From an uncultured Cellvibrio sp. (GTDB taxonomy: Bacteria; Pseudomonadota; Gammaproteobacteria; Pseudomonadales; Cellvibrionaceae), in assembly GCA_946481095.1 (NCBI GenBank), contig CAMLML010000028.1, positions 1 to 50,960 on the forward strand: a DNA stretch of 50,960 bases, read 5' to 3'. This document shows, piece by piece, positions 9,786 to 19,334 of this stretch. Within the stretch, counting starts at the first letter, position 1. Each line of letters starts with the position of its first letter. The position numbers and the translations under genes are program-made. A model generated the notes under the pieces. It did not search any database. It was not told the DNA's origin and was given only the letters and a program-made list of their open reading frames with translations.

Positions 9786-11810
9786 ATGTTTAAGGGTTTA
9801 AGTCTTAAAGCCACTTTTGGTGTGGTGATGGGGACATTGTTATGTGGATTTCTGGCTTTTGGAATGCTTGCCTATTCAAAATTCAATTTATTATCAATTC
9901 AAGGTCCTATCTATAAACAGCTTATTCAGGGAAAAGATTTAATTGCTGATATTTTACCGCCACCTGCATACGTGATTGAAAGCCAACTGATCGTTTATCA
10001 ATTATCAAGTACTGAAAACGTTAATGAACAAAAAGAATTATTACAACGATTAAAACAACTACAGCAAGATTTTGAAAATCGCACTGTTTTTTGGCAAGAG
10101 CAAACACTTTCGTCGGACATTAAAGATGCCATCAACAATCATTTAACGCCAACCGGCAGTGCATTTTTTGATTATGTGAACAAACACTATCTTGTAGATT
10201 TGTCATCCGGGAATGCAGAAAAAATTCGCAATTCATTAAATAATGCACAACAACTTTATAATCAACACCGGTTCGCTGTAGACAGGGTTGTTGAACTGGC
10301 CAATCGTGATTACCAACAACTGGAAACATATTCAAAAGATAATCTGAAATCCGGTTATTTATGGTTACTGATAATTCTGATTGGATCGACAGCAGCTTCA
10401 ATGATTGTGGCGTTCATTGCATCACAAGTCATACTTAAAGAATTGGGTGGAGAACCTGCTTATGTAGAAAGTGTTGTCAGGCAACTCGCACATGGTGAAA
10501 TGAGGGTCAATATTAACAATGATTCATCAAGGGACAGCTTGCTTACCAGCATTCAATTTATGACCGATAAAATTGTCGATGTTGTAAGAAGTGTCGATAA
10601 AATTAATCGCGATATCAGTCAATCTATTTTTCACGTGGCCAACACCACTCAGGACTTAACCAGCAGTATTAATTCGCAACAAATCGAATCAAAAGAAGTT
10701 GCCAGTGCAACTCACTCCTTAAAAGAATTACTGCACTCAGTACAGAACATGACAACGCAAGCACGCGAAAAAAACCAGGCTGTGGAATCCAAAGCAAAAG
10801 CCGGATTACAATCTATAGAAATAATTAATCATGCGATGGAAAAAGCAGTTTCCAGAGTAGACCTATCTGAAAAATCAGTGCGTGAGTTGGCTAATGCCAG
10901 TGCAGAAATTAACAGCATAGTATCCAGTATTAAAACCATTGCGGATCAAACCAATTTATTAGCACTGAATGCTGCCATAGAAGCAGCAAGAGCAGGAGAA
11001 CAAGGCCGGGGATTTGCTGTAGTTGCAGATGAAGTCAGAACACTGGCAACCAAAACAGCACAAGCAACCACCATGATTCAAAATATAGTTAATGGTTTGA
11101 ATACCAAAGTTGAAGAAAGTCTGAATTCAATGACACAGGTTTCCGAAGTAGTGAAGCAAACCCAACAACAAATGCAACACAATGGTGACGCGATCCAAAT
11201 CATAGCCGGTGAAGCACGGGACAGCAGTGAATTCAGTAAGGACATTGCGGTGGCATCCAGTGTACAGATTGAAAAAATTACCGATCTGGAATCGCGTCTG
11301 GAGAAATTTTTTGGCACTATGAAATCAACCACCACTACTTTGAATCTGGTTCATAACATCAGTGATTCGTTACATAAAACAGTTTCTTTTTTACAAGATA
11401 AAATCGAATTTTTTAAATTTGATCAACAGGAAGAAAAAAAACATAATCACCCAAATGACAAACGAAGATTCGAAAGAATCAAAAGCAGTTTATTCGTCAA
11501 TATATGCAAAGGCTCGGAAAAAATCCCGGCACTGACAAAAGACTTTAGTAAGGGTGGATTATTATTAGCAACATCGGAAACATTGGGGTCAACGGCCATT
11601 GGTGATTTGCTCATCCTGGAAATCAAACCACCTCAACGTGACATCAACCAATATCTCAATCAACATTCCGTTTCAGTTTCCGGCAAAGTCACCCGAGTTG
11701 ACATTTATGCCAACGAATATCTTTATGGCATTGAATTTATTAATCAATCACCCGCAGCAAAAGAAGCGATTGCTAATGCATTAAAATTTTATGACTCCAA
11801 TCTACCTTGA
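9786..11810 (+). CDS. Methyl-accepting chemotaxis receptor with C-terminal PilZ domain
   Basis: The 674-residue receptor starts at ATG 9786 after AAAGAG. TM1 lies at residues ~10-30, a helical periplasmic sensor at ~31-190, TM2 at ~191-215, a HAMP-like region at ~216-270, and the signalling hairpin at ~280-510 with the conserved tip IKTIADQTNLLALNAAIEAA followed by RAGEQGRGFAVVADEVRTLA (~382-420). Unusually, a PilZ domain follows at ~558-665. Both c-di-GMP-binding motifs are intact: R560xxxR564 and D586xSxxG591. The receptor should therefore couple CheA signalling to c-di-GMP level as well as to a periplasmic cue. Azospirillum Tlp1 is a known precedent for MCP-PilZ. No CheR-binding pentapeptide ends the protein. 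It overlaps the convergent ATPase gene by 22 bases. Confidence 0.93.
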   Translation: MFKGLSLKATFGVVMGTLLCGFLAFGMLAYSKFNLLSIQGPIYKQLIQGKDLIADILPPPAYVIESQLIVYQLSSTENVNEQKELLQRLKQLQQDFENRTVFWQEQTLSSDIKDAINNHLTPTGSAFFDYVNKHYLVDLSSGNAEKIRNSLNNAQQLYNQHRFAVDRVVELANRDYQQLETYSKDNLKSGYLWLLIILIGSTAASMIVAFIASQVILKELGGEPAYVESVVRQLAHGEMRVNINNDSSRDSLLTSIQFMTDKIVDVVRSVDKINRDISQSIFHVANTTQDLTSSINSQQIESKEVASATHSLKELLHSVQNMTTQAREKNQAVESKAKAGLQSIEIINHAMEKAVSRVDLSEKSVRELANASAEINSIVSSIKTIADQTNLLALNAAIEAARAGEQGRGFAVVADEVRTLATKTAQATTMIQNIVNGLNTKVEESLNSMTQVSEVVKQTQQQMQHNGDAIQIIAGEARDSSEFSKDIAVASSVQIEKITDLESRLEKFFGTMKSTTTTLNLVHNISDSLHKTVSFLQDKIEFFKFDQQEEKKHNHPNDKRRFERIKSSLFVNICKGSEKIPALTKDFSKGGLLLATSETLGSTAIGDLLILEIKPPQRDINQYLNQHSVSVSGKVTRVDIYANEYLYGIEFINQSPAAKEAIANALKFYDSNLP

Positions 11811-12658
11811 TAATCTTTAGCAAACTGCCAGGCCACTCGTCCGCTGCGTGAACCTCGCGACCTTTCCCAAAGCAACGCCGCTTCTGCAACTTTCTGATCC
11901 CATTGCCCACCAAAATAACCAATCCAATAACGCGCCGCTTCCAAATACTCGTCCTGTGAAAAAGGATAAAAACTCAACCACAAACCAAACCTGTCAGACA
12001 ACGACACTTTCTCTTCAATGGAATCGCCAGGCCGTAACTCACCCTCTTCATAACTCACATCAAGATTTTCCCGCATATTTTGTGGAATCAAATGCCGTCG
12101 ATTACTGGTTGCATAAAACAACAGATTGTTTCCCGGGTTCAATAGCGAACCTTCAAGAACAGATTTCAGCGCCTTATAACCCGTTTCGCCTTCTTCAAAG
12201 GACAAATCATCACAAAAAATAATAAATTTTTCAGGCCGCCCGGAAATAAGATCGACTATATCCACAAGGGAAAACAAATCAGATTTATCCACTTCAATTA
12301 TTTTTAAATGCCGATCACTGAAATGGTTCCAGCACGCTTTGATCAGGCTGGATTTTCCAGTGCCTCTGGCACCTGTCAACAACACATTATTCGCCAATCG
12401 GCCTTCAACAAACTGTTGCGTATTTTTTAATAGTCGCTGTTTTTGGGTTTCACAGTTCTTAATAGAATCAACCATCACTCGGTGTGGTGACATAATGGCC
12501 TGCAAATAACCACACCCGCGACGATTAGTGCGCCAGCGAAAAGCAGAAGCTTGCCAATCAGGTTCAACCGTTTCAGTTAGAAAGTTCTTTTCGATACGAT
12601 CAAGAATTGAATCCAATTTTTCGATTATGGGTAAGAGGTCAGTCATTTTTGTATCCAT
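11789..12658 (-). CDS. DUF815-type AAA ATPase
   Basis: This 289-residue protein matches the DUF815 family of single-domain AAA+ ATPases. Walker A GARGTGKSS is at residues 96-104, Walker B FIIFCDDLSF at 145-154, and the sensor region FYATSNRRHLIP and SDRFGLWLSF follow, as in the family. MTDLLPII at 12646 is an alternative start with a weak GGA upstream. The family is widely conserved in proteobacteria with no firm role. It is transcribed divergently from the response regulator gene, 63 bases apart, and converges on the chemoreceptor gene with a 22-base overlap. Confidence 0.87.
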   Translation of the reverse strand: MDTKMTDLLPIIEKLDSILDRIEKNFLTETVEPDWQASAFRWRTNRRGCGYLQAIMSPHRVMVDSIKNCETQKQRLLKNTQQFVEGRLANNVLLTGARGTGKSSLIKACWNHFSDRHLKIIEVDKSDLFSLVDIVDLISGRPEKFIIFCDDLSFEEGETGYKALKSVLEGSLLNPGNNLLFYATSNRRHLIPQNMRENLDVSYEEGELRPGDSIEEKVSLSDRFGLWLSFYPFSQDEYLEAARYWIGYFGGQWDQKVAEAALLWERSRGSRSGRVAWQFAKDYQGRLES

Positions 12659-12721
12659 TGTGATAGCGGCAAATTAATAATTCTGGTCTATAGTTGATAT
12701 ACAAGTTTGGGCAGATTGATT

Positions 12722-13393
12722 ATGTTTACCACTCAAGAATTACAAATCATGGGTAAAACACTCATGCAGCGCCGTGATTGGCTGGTTAAAAACCTCGACA
12801 ATCCGGAATTGGCATCTGCTCGTTCCCAAAATCAGCAAGCCATCAAATTGCTGGACGGAATTTTAAACAAACTCAGTAAACAACTGCAGCCCGTAGATAA
12901 TACAGAAAGTACAAACGAAACACGCGAACAAACAACTGTTAGCCATTATGTTTCCCCAAAAACAACTACGCCAGCACAGATTCGCCGTCAACAGCTAATG
13001 CCGAATCAAATAAAAGTTTTGGTTGTGGATGATGATAATTTATTACTGGAATTACTCACTGCTATTTTAAACGCCGCCGGAATTAATAAAATTGAAATTG
13101 CCAACAACGGCATGAAAGCCATCACCATGATGTATGAAGCCAATCCTGTATATGATCTGGTGCTATGTGATTGGCATATGCCGGAAAAAAACGGTTTGGA
13201 TGTGCACACAGCAATGCGAGCATCCGAACGCTATCACAGCACTATTTTTATGTTAGTCACTGCAGTTACCGAAGCCAAACAAATACGTGATGCCATTGAA
13301 GAAGGTGTCGATGATTATGTCGTTAAACCTTTGGAACAAGAAAAAATGTTACGAAAAATTGCTCGCCATTTTACGCAAGTGAAAGCGACTTGA
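12722..13393 (+). CDS. Response regulator with N-terminal helical extension
   Basis: The 223-residue protein starts at the ATG at 12722. Residues ~1-90 are mostly helical and Gln-rich without a domain I recognise. Residues ~97-218 form a CheY-like receiver domain: acidic pair D103/D104, phosphoacceptor D150 in LVLCDWHMP, T180 in MLVTAV and K202 in VVKPL are all present, so it should be phosphorylated. There is no output domain; it may signal by protein contact, as in chemotaxis or motility relays. No kinase gene is adjacent. The nearby MCP-PilZ receptor makes a signalling link attractive but unproven. Confidence 0.88.
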   Translation: MFTTQELQIMGKTLMQRRDWLVKNLDNPELASARSQNQQAIKLLDGILNKLSKQLQPVDNTESTNETREQTTVSHYVSPKTTTPAQIRRQQLMPNQIKVLVVDDDNLLLELLTAILNAAGINKIEIANNGMKAITMMYEANPVYDLVLCDWHMPEKNGLDVHTAMRASERYHSTIFMLVTAVTEAKQIRDAIEEGVDDYVVKPLEQEKMLRKIARHFTQVKAT

Positions 13394-13394
13394 T

Positions 13395-13820
13395 TCACAA
13401 ACAGTTTTTGGCAAAAACACCCTGCTCTTCCTGAGTCCATTCTGCATCAGGCTTTACCATCATCACTTCACACCAATCCTCTGATCCTGATTCAGGATTT
13501 TTATTTTGCATCTTCTCGACCTTCTCTTTTGCAGATTCAGGAGTGAAATCAATTTTTTCAGGCGCTCCGGTTTGGGTTGACCGGGAAGCATTTAATTCTG
13601 CTTCTGCTTGGGCTGCCATTGCCTGTAATTTTTCAAGTGTTTCATCCGCTTCCTGATTTGTTTTCTGATCTGCAATTAATTTTTGTTGTTCTGCATAAAC
13701 AACCGCTTGTTCATGGGCATGTTTCACCATAAACACACCGGTAATGATGACCAAAATACTCAAACCAATTACCGTGGATAAAAAGTACTTGCTGTTTAAA
13801 ATTGAGAGTAGCTTATTCAT
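13395..13820 (-). CDS. Membrane-anchored DUF3012-domain protein
   Basis: The 141-residue product has one membrane helix (residues ~13-32), a charged Ala/Gln/Glu-rich segment likely to be coiled coil (~38-78), a spacer, and a C-terminal domain at ~113-141 with the pattern WCEVMMVKPDAEWTQEE and a final FAKNC. That pattern fits DUF3012, usually found alone on short lipoproteins; the pair C117/C140 may form a disulfide. Function unknown. It starts 3 bases after hemB ends, so both are probably one transcript. Its stop lies a base from the convergent response regulator stop. Confidence 0.72.
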   Translation of the reverse strand: MNKLLSILNSKYFLSTVIGLSILVIITGVFMVKHAHEQAVVYAEQQKLIADQKTNQEADETLEKLQAMAAQAEAELNASRSTQTGAPEKIDFTPESAKEKVEKMQNKNPESGSEDWCEVMMVKPDAEWTQEEQGVFAKNCL

Positions 13821-13823
13821 TTT

Positions 13824-14798
13824 TTACAACCAATCTGCCATTTGTTCTGCATAGTAAGTAATAATCAAATCTGCACCTGCGCGTTTGAATGCAATCAAAC
13901 TTTCCAATACAACAGATTTTTCATCAATAACCCCTGCAGCTGCAGCCGCTTTAATCATGGCATATTCGCCACTGACTTGATAAACAGCCAGAGGCTTCAT
14001 ACTGTTTGCACGTATCGATGCCAATACATCCAGATAAGCCATACCAGGTTTCACCATTAAAATATCAGCGCCTTCTGCTTCATCCTGTAATGATTCAGCC
14101 AAGGCTTCACGCGCATTGGCGGGATCCATTTGATAAGAACTGCGAGTGCCTTTGAAATGACTATCAACCGCATCGCGAAATGGGCCATAAAAAGCCGATG
14201 CAAATTTTGTTGAATACGACATGACTGGAATGTGTTGAAATCCTGATTCATCCAACGCCTGACGAATTGCACTGATCATACCGTCCATCATTCCTGATGG
14301 GGCAATCATATCCACACCGGCTTTGGCAGACAAAACGACTTGTTTTTGCAAATTCAACAAAGTTTTATCGTTATCCACATCATGCTCATGCACTACACCG
14401 CAATGACCATGGGTAGTGTATTCACAAAAACAATTATCACTGATCACCAACATATCGGGTTGCGCTTTTTTCGCTGTGCGAATCATACGCGACAACAAAC
14501 CAATTTCATTCCAGGTATCAGAACCTATATCATCTTTATGTGTGGAAACGCCGAACAAAATTACTGCACGTACACCTTTATTCCATGCACGCTTTACCAC
14601 TTCTGCCAATTGTGTTTCAGGATAGCGGAATACACCCGGCATGGATTTAATCGCAACCGGTTCACTTATGCCTTCTTCAACAAATATCGGCAAAATAAAA
14701 TCCGTCATATGCAAATGATTTTCACGCACCAAATCACGCAGCACATTTGTTCTGCGTAAACGGCGAAAACGAAAATCAGGGGTGATAAGTTGTGACAT
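13824..14798 (-). CDS. hemB: Delta-aminolevulinic acid dehydratase (porphobilinogen synthase)
   Basis: HemB joins two 5-aminolevulinate molecules to porphobilinogen in tetrapyrrole synthesis, in the cytoplasm. The 324-residue product is full length. Zinc ligands C123, C125 and C133 are seen in DNCFCEYTTHGHCG, so it is the zinc-active-site form. The two active-site lysines are K198 (SYSTKFASAFYGPFRDA) and K250 (ILMVKPGMAYLD). The start MSQLITPDFRFRRLRR matches the family, including the Arg-rich region near the N-terminus. Followed closely by the DUF3012 gene. A repeat element lies just upstream. Confidence 0.97.
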   Translation of the reverse strand: MSQLITPDFRFRRLRRTNVLRDLVRENHLHMTDFILPIFVEEGISEPVAIKSMPGVFRYPETQLAEVVKRAWNKGVRAVILFGVSTHKDDIGSDTWNEIGLLSRMIRTAKKAQPDMLVISDNCFCEYTTHGHCGVVHEHDVDNDKTLLNLQKQVVLSAKAGVDMIAPSGMMDGMISAIRQALDESGFQHIPVMSYSTKFASAFYGPFRDAVDSHFKGTRSSYQMDPANAREALAESLQDEAEGADILMVKPGMAYLDVLASIRANSMKPLAVYQVSGEYAMIKAAAAAGVIDEKSVVLESLIAFKRAGADLIITYYAEQMADWL

Positions 14799-14835
14799 TT
14801 TTTAGTCTCGGATAAATAAATTAATATGTATTATT

Positions 14836-14962
14836 CCCCTCTCCCCCCGCCCTCTCCCACAAGGGGTGAGGGAGCCTACTCCCTGTTTAAATAAAAATTT
14901 CTTTTGATTCGAAGTACATTCTGTTCCCTCTCCCCTCGTGGGAGAGGGTTAGGGAGAGGGGG
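14836..14962. repeat. Palindromic CCCTCTCCC interspersed element
   Basis: The 127-bp spacer upstream of hemB holds a perfect 9-bp stem CCCTCTCCC / GGGAGAGGG (14926-14934 and 14940-14948, 5-base loop), a related half-copy at 14836-14877, and roughly complementary ends (CCCCTCTCCC at left, GGGAGAGGGG at right). This kind of sequence is a familiar non-coding repeat in many proteobacterial genomes. It resembles a miniature element, but no target duplication was identified. Confidence 0.8.
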
Positions 14963-14966
14963 AAAT

Positions 14967-15395
14967 TCAACCATGCAAAAACCCTTCATGACTCCATTCA
15001 CATTTTACTTTCACATTTCCTGATCCCGGTTCATGACATGCTTCATGTGCTTCCCAAACAAACGTATGTTTACCGGATAATTCCGTTTCCAAATGTACGG
15101 TTGCCGATACCCAATACATCTGGCTCAACAATTTTTCAAAATGCGCTATCCACTGATCCCATTCGTATTCAACGGCTTTGTAGGACGCACCAAAATGAAT
15201 AACCTCTGTTTGATAACGCAAGGATGAGTCTTGTTGTTTACCGGGTAACGAAAACATTTCCTGGCATAAAAATGGCCACTCTTCCGCCGGAGGCAATTGT
15301 AAAATGGCGTCACGATTATTTTGCAAACGTTCATCAGCTACTTTGTATGGAGGTACATCTCTAATACAACCATAAACAATAGATTCTTGATCCAA
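14967..15395 (-). CDS. Conserved-looking protein of unknown function
   Basis: I chose the TTG at 15395 because GAGGA (15403-15407) stands 7 bases upstream; a farther TTG at 15422 lacks such a site. The 142-residue product is soluble and has no signal peptide or membrane segment. It is rich in Trp, His and Glu; visible blocks are IHFGASYKAVEYEWDQWIAHFE and YWVSATVHLETELSGKHTFVWEAHEACHEPG, which read as an alpha/beta domain. I do not recognise the family. The ribosome site overlaps the stop of the transglycosylase gene, so the two are almost certainly co-translated from one mRNA. Confidence 0.7.
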   Translation of the reverse strand: MDQESIVYGCIRDVPPYKVADERLQNNRDAILQLPPAEEWPFLCQEMFSLPGKQQDSSLRYQTEVIHFGASYKAVEYEWDQWIAHFEKLLSQMYWVSATVHLETELSGKHTFVWEAHEACHEPGSGNVKVKCEWSHEGFLHG

Positions 15396-15402
15396 GAAGA
15401 TA

Positions 15403-15407
15403 TCCTC
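15403..15407 (-). promoter_or_regulatory. Ribosome binding site fixing a TTG start
   Basis: GAGGA is spaced 7 bases before the TTG at 15395 and overlaps the end of the upstream transglycosylase gene (TAGAGGA). It decides the start of the unknown gene. Confidence 0.7.
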
Positions 15408-16006
15408 TAAAAGAACCACCAACCGGAAGATAATTTTTTTTCACAGCCCTTCAGTTGGCGAGAATAATTAAATGATCTGTCAGCAACTTTTCGAGCGGTA
15501 TTGATTAACCAGGATTTCGATTTATAAGTTTGACGATTGTAACCACCATGTCCTTCGTGATAAGCCAAATATAATTTGTTGGCGTCGTTGATTCCAATAC
15601 CAGTTCTCTTTTTTGATTGTGCGTTGTACCAACCAATGAAATCTATAGCATCGCCGAAGTTGTCTCGCCTGGACCAGATGCTCCCGCCAGATTTTTGGTA
15701 TTCGCCCCACACATCATCTTTGGCCTGGGCATAACCAAAAGCATCACTTTTTCGTGGCCCGGGAATAATCCACAAAATTTTTATTCTGCCAGGGCGCGCA
15801 TTATGTTTGAATTGGGACTCCTGATACATAATCGACATCAGCACAGGCGCAGTTGATCCCCAACGTTTCTCGGCTTTTTTAGCTGCTTTATACCAGCCTT
15901 TTTTTTCTGTAAAAATAGAACAAATATTTTCCGAATTTGAAGGCGGCCTGGTTGATGCACAAGCAGTTAATAAACTGATAATTATCATTAAAAAAATAAA
16001 TTTCAA
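15407..16006 (-). CDS. Lytic transglycosylase SLT-domain lipoprotein
   Basis: The product is an outer-membrane-type lipoprotein that probably cleaves peptidoglycan glycan strands. From the TTG at 16006 it reads as a 15-residue lipoprotein signal with lipobox LLTAC and Cys16. The SLT-like domain shows the catalytic Glu in MYQESQFK, then AFGYAQ and LAYHEGHGGYNR, all usual landmarks. The total length is 199 residues. The frame stays open up to an ATG at 16096 that overlaps the ligA stop, but that extension translates a palindromic repeat and pushes the lipobox to residue ~47, so I rejected it. The gene follows ligA and precedes an unknown gene on the same transcript. Confidence 0.82.
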   Translation of the reverse strand: MKFIFLMIIISLLTACASTRPPSNSENICSIFTEKKGWYKAAKKAEKRWGSTAPVLMSIMYQESQFKHNARPGRIKILWIIPGPRKSDAFGYAQAKDDVWGEYQKSGGSIWSRRDNFGDAIDFIGWYNAQSKKRTGIGINDANKLYLAYHEGHGGYNRQTYKSKSWLINTARKVADRSFNYSRQLKGCEKKLSSGWWFF

Positions 16007-16024
16007 ATAATGTGTATTTGTAAA

Positions 16025-16067
16025 GGCAGTCCCCTGTACCTGCCCAGGACAGCCACGGGGGACTGCC
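16025..16067. repeat. Nested palindromic repeat between ligA and transglycosylase gene
   Basis: Perfect 10-bp arms GGCAGTCCCC (16025-16034) and GGGGACTGCC (16058-16067) enclose further nested pairs CTGT/ACAG and CCTG/CAGG. It resembles REP-like interspersed hairpins and is similar in base pattern to the element at 28600-28621. Confidence 0.75.
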
Positions 16068-16095
16068 CCCAGAATTAATGTGTAAAAATCATTCA

Positions 16096-18207
<2,112 letters not shown>

Positions 18208-18217
18208 TCAGGCTTTT

Positions 18218-19303
18218 CTATTTTGGACGACGAAAAAGTCGTTGCCGTTCATAATCGCGAATACGTTCCCTGCAATGTTCGAGTGTTTGTTTTGTCATCA
18301 CACTGCGCTGATCATCCTTCAACTCACCACCCAATGTCCCCGCAACTGTACGAGCTGTATCAATCATTAAATCAAAAGACTGCATAGAGTCAGCATCTAT
18401 TGGCAAGGTCATAAAAAAACTGACACCCGGTGTCTCAAACTGTTCCATAGCATCAAGATCAAAAGTACCAGGCTTCACCATATTTGCCATACTGAACAAA
18501 TGTGCGCCCTCTCCTTTTGCACTGGCATAGCGATGAAAAATATCCATACTGCCATAGCGCATACCACACTGAAGCACTGTATCCAATAATTCAGCGCCCT
18601 TTAACAATTTATCTTTCGCCATTACATGAACCACCAGAACTTCTTCCGGTTCATTTAGCTGAGCTGAATTATTTTGTGCAGGTTGCTCATCTTCTTCAGC
18701 TAAAGAATCATCATAATCATCTTCATCATATTCTGAATTCAATTCATCACTATCTGCATCTGACTCATTATCGTAATCATAATCATCCTGATCCGATTGA
18801 AAACCTTCCCTTTCATAATCATCATCCAGCAGACTGGAATCAGAATCCCTGGAAAAATGCGGTTCAATTCTTTCATGTGCAGATTTTGAATCATCAACTG
18901 ACTCCATCAACAATGGAACCGATTCATCGAGATTCAAATAAGTTTGTTGCGGAGGACGTGCAGGCTTGGTCGTTTGTACTTTTGCTTGTTGATTGTGACT
19001 ATCAGATGCTGATGTGCGTTCCTGATTTTTTTTCTCTTTCGCCTGTGAAGAACGCTTGATCAAACCTTCTACAATTTCTGAAGGATCCCTGTGACCAACA
19101 ACTCGCGCTCCACCATTGGGCAGCTCACTGACGTAACTGGGTTTGGGTTCAATATCTTCTTCCGGTTCAACATTTTTTACACGCTTCTTCATATTTGAAG
19201 ACATGCGAATTTTACCGTAACGATCATTACGTTTACGGCGAATACCATCAATGACTATCGCAAGAATCAGCAAAGTTCCAAAAATGATAATCCAGTCTTT
19301 CAT
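18218..19303 (-). CDS. zipA: Cell division protein ZipA
   Basis: ZipA anchors FtsZ to the inner membrane at the division site. The ATG at 19303 has GGAAA about 9 bases upstream; an upstream extension to 19348 overlaps smc and was rejected. The 361-residue product has the expected layout: N-terminal membrane helix (~4-20), a basic stretch, a long disordered linker with an extremely acidic Asp/Glu/Tyr/Ser region (~160-210), and the C-terminal FtsZ-binding domain (~225-355; VVHVMAKDKLLKGAELLDTVL, FSMANMVKPGTFD, GVSFFMTLP). The acidic linker is longer and more negative than the Pro/Gln linker of E. coli. It sits 31 bases after smc. Confidence 0.95.
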   Translation of the reverse strand: MKDWIIIFGTLLILAIVIDGIRRKRNDRYGKIRMSSNMKKRVKNVEPEEDIEPKPSYVSELPNGGARVVGHRDPSEIVEGLIKRSSQAKEKKNQERTSASDSHNQQAKVQTTKPARPPQQTYLNLDESVPLLMESVDDSKSAHERIEPHFSRDSDSSLLDDDYEREGFQSDQDDYDYDNESDADSDELNSEYDEDDYDDSLAEEDEQPAQNNSAQLNEPEEVLVVHVMAKDKLLKGAELLDTVLQCGMRYGSMDIFHRYASAKGEGAHLFSMANMVKPGTFDLDAMEQFETPGVSFFMTLPIDADSMQSFDLMIDTARTVAGTLGGELKDDQRSVMTKQTLEHCRERIRDYERQRLFRRPK

Positions 19304-19334
19304 ATAAATTTCCGCAACCTGGTTTGAATTATTA

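Noticed and set aside
14836..14962. CRISPR-like array
   Set aside because: Only two unequal palindromic units without regular spacers; it is an interspersed repeat.
18502..19059. 185-codon plus-strand frame opposite zipA
   Set aside because: It mirrors the acidic ZipA linker and reads as His/Leu/Tyr repeats, not a protein.
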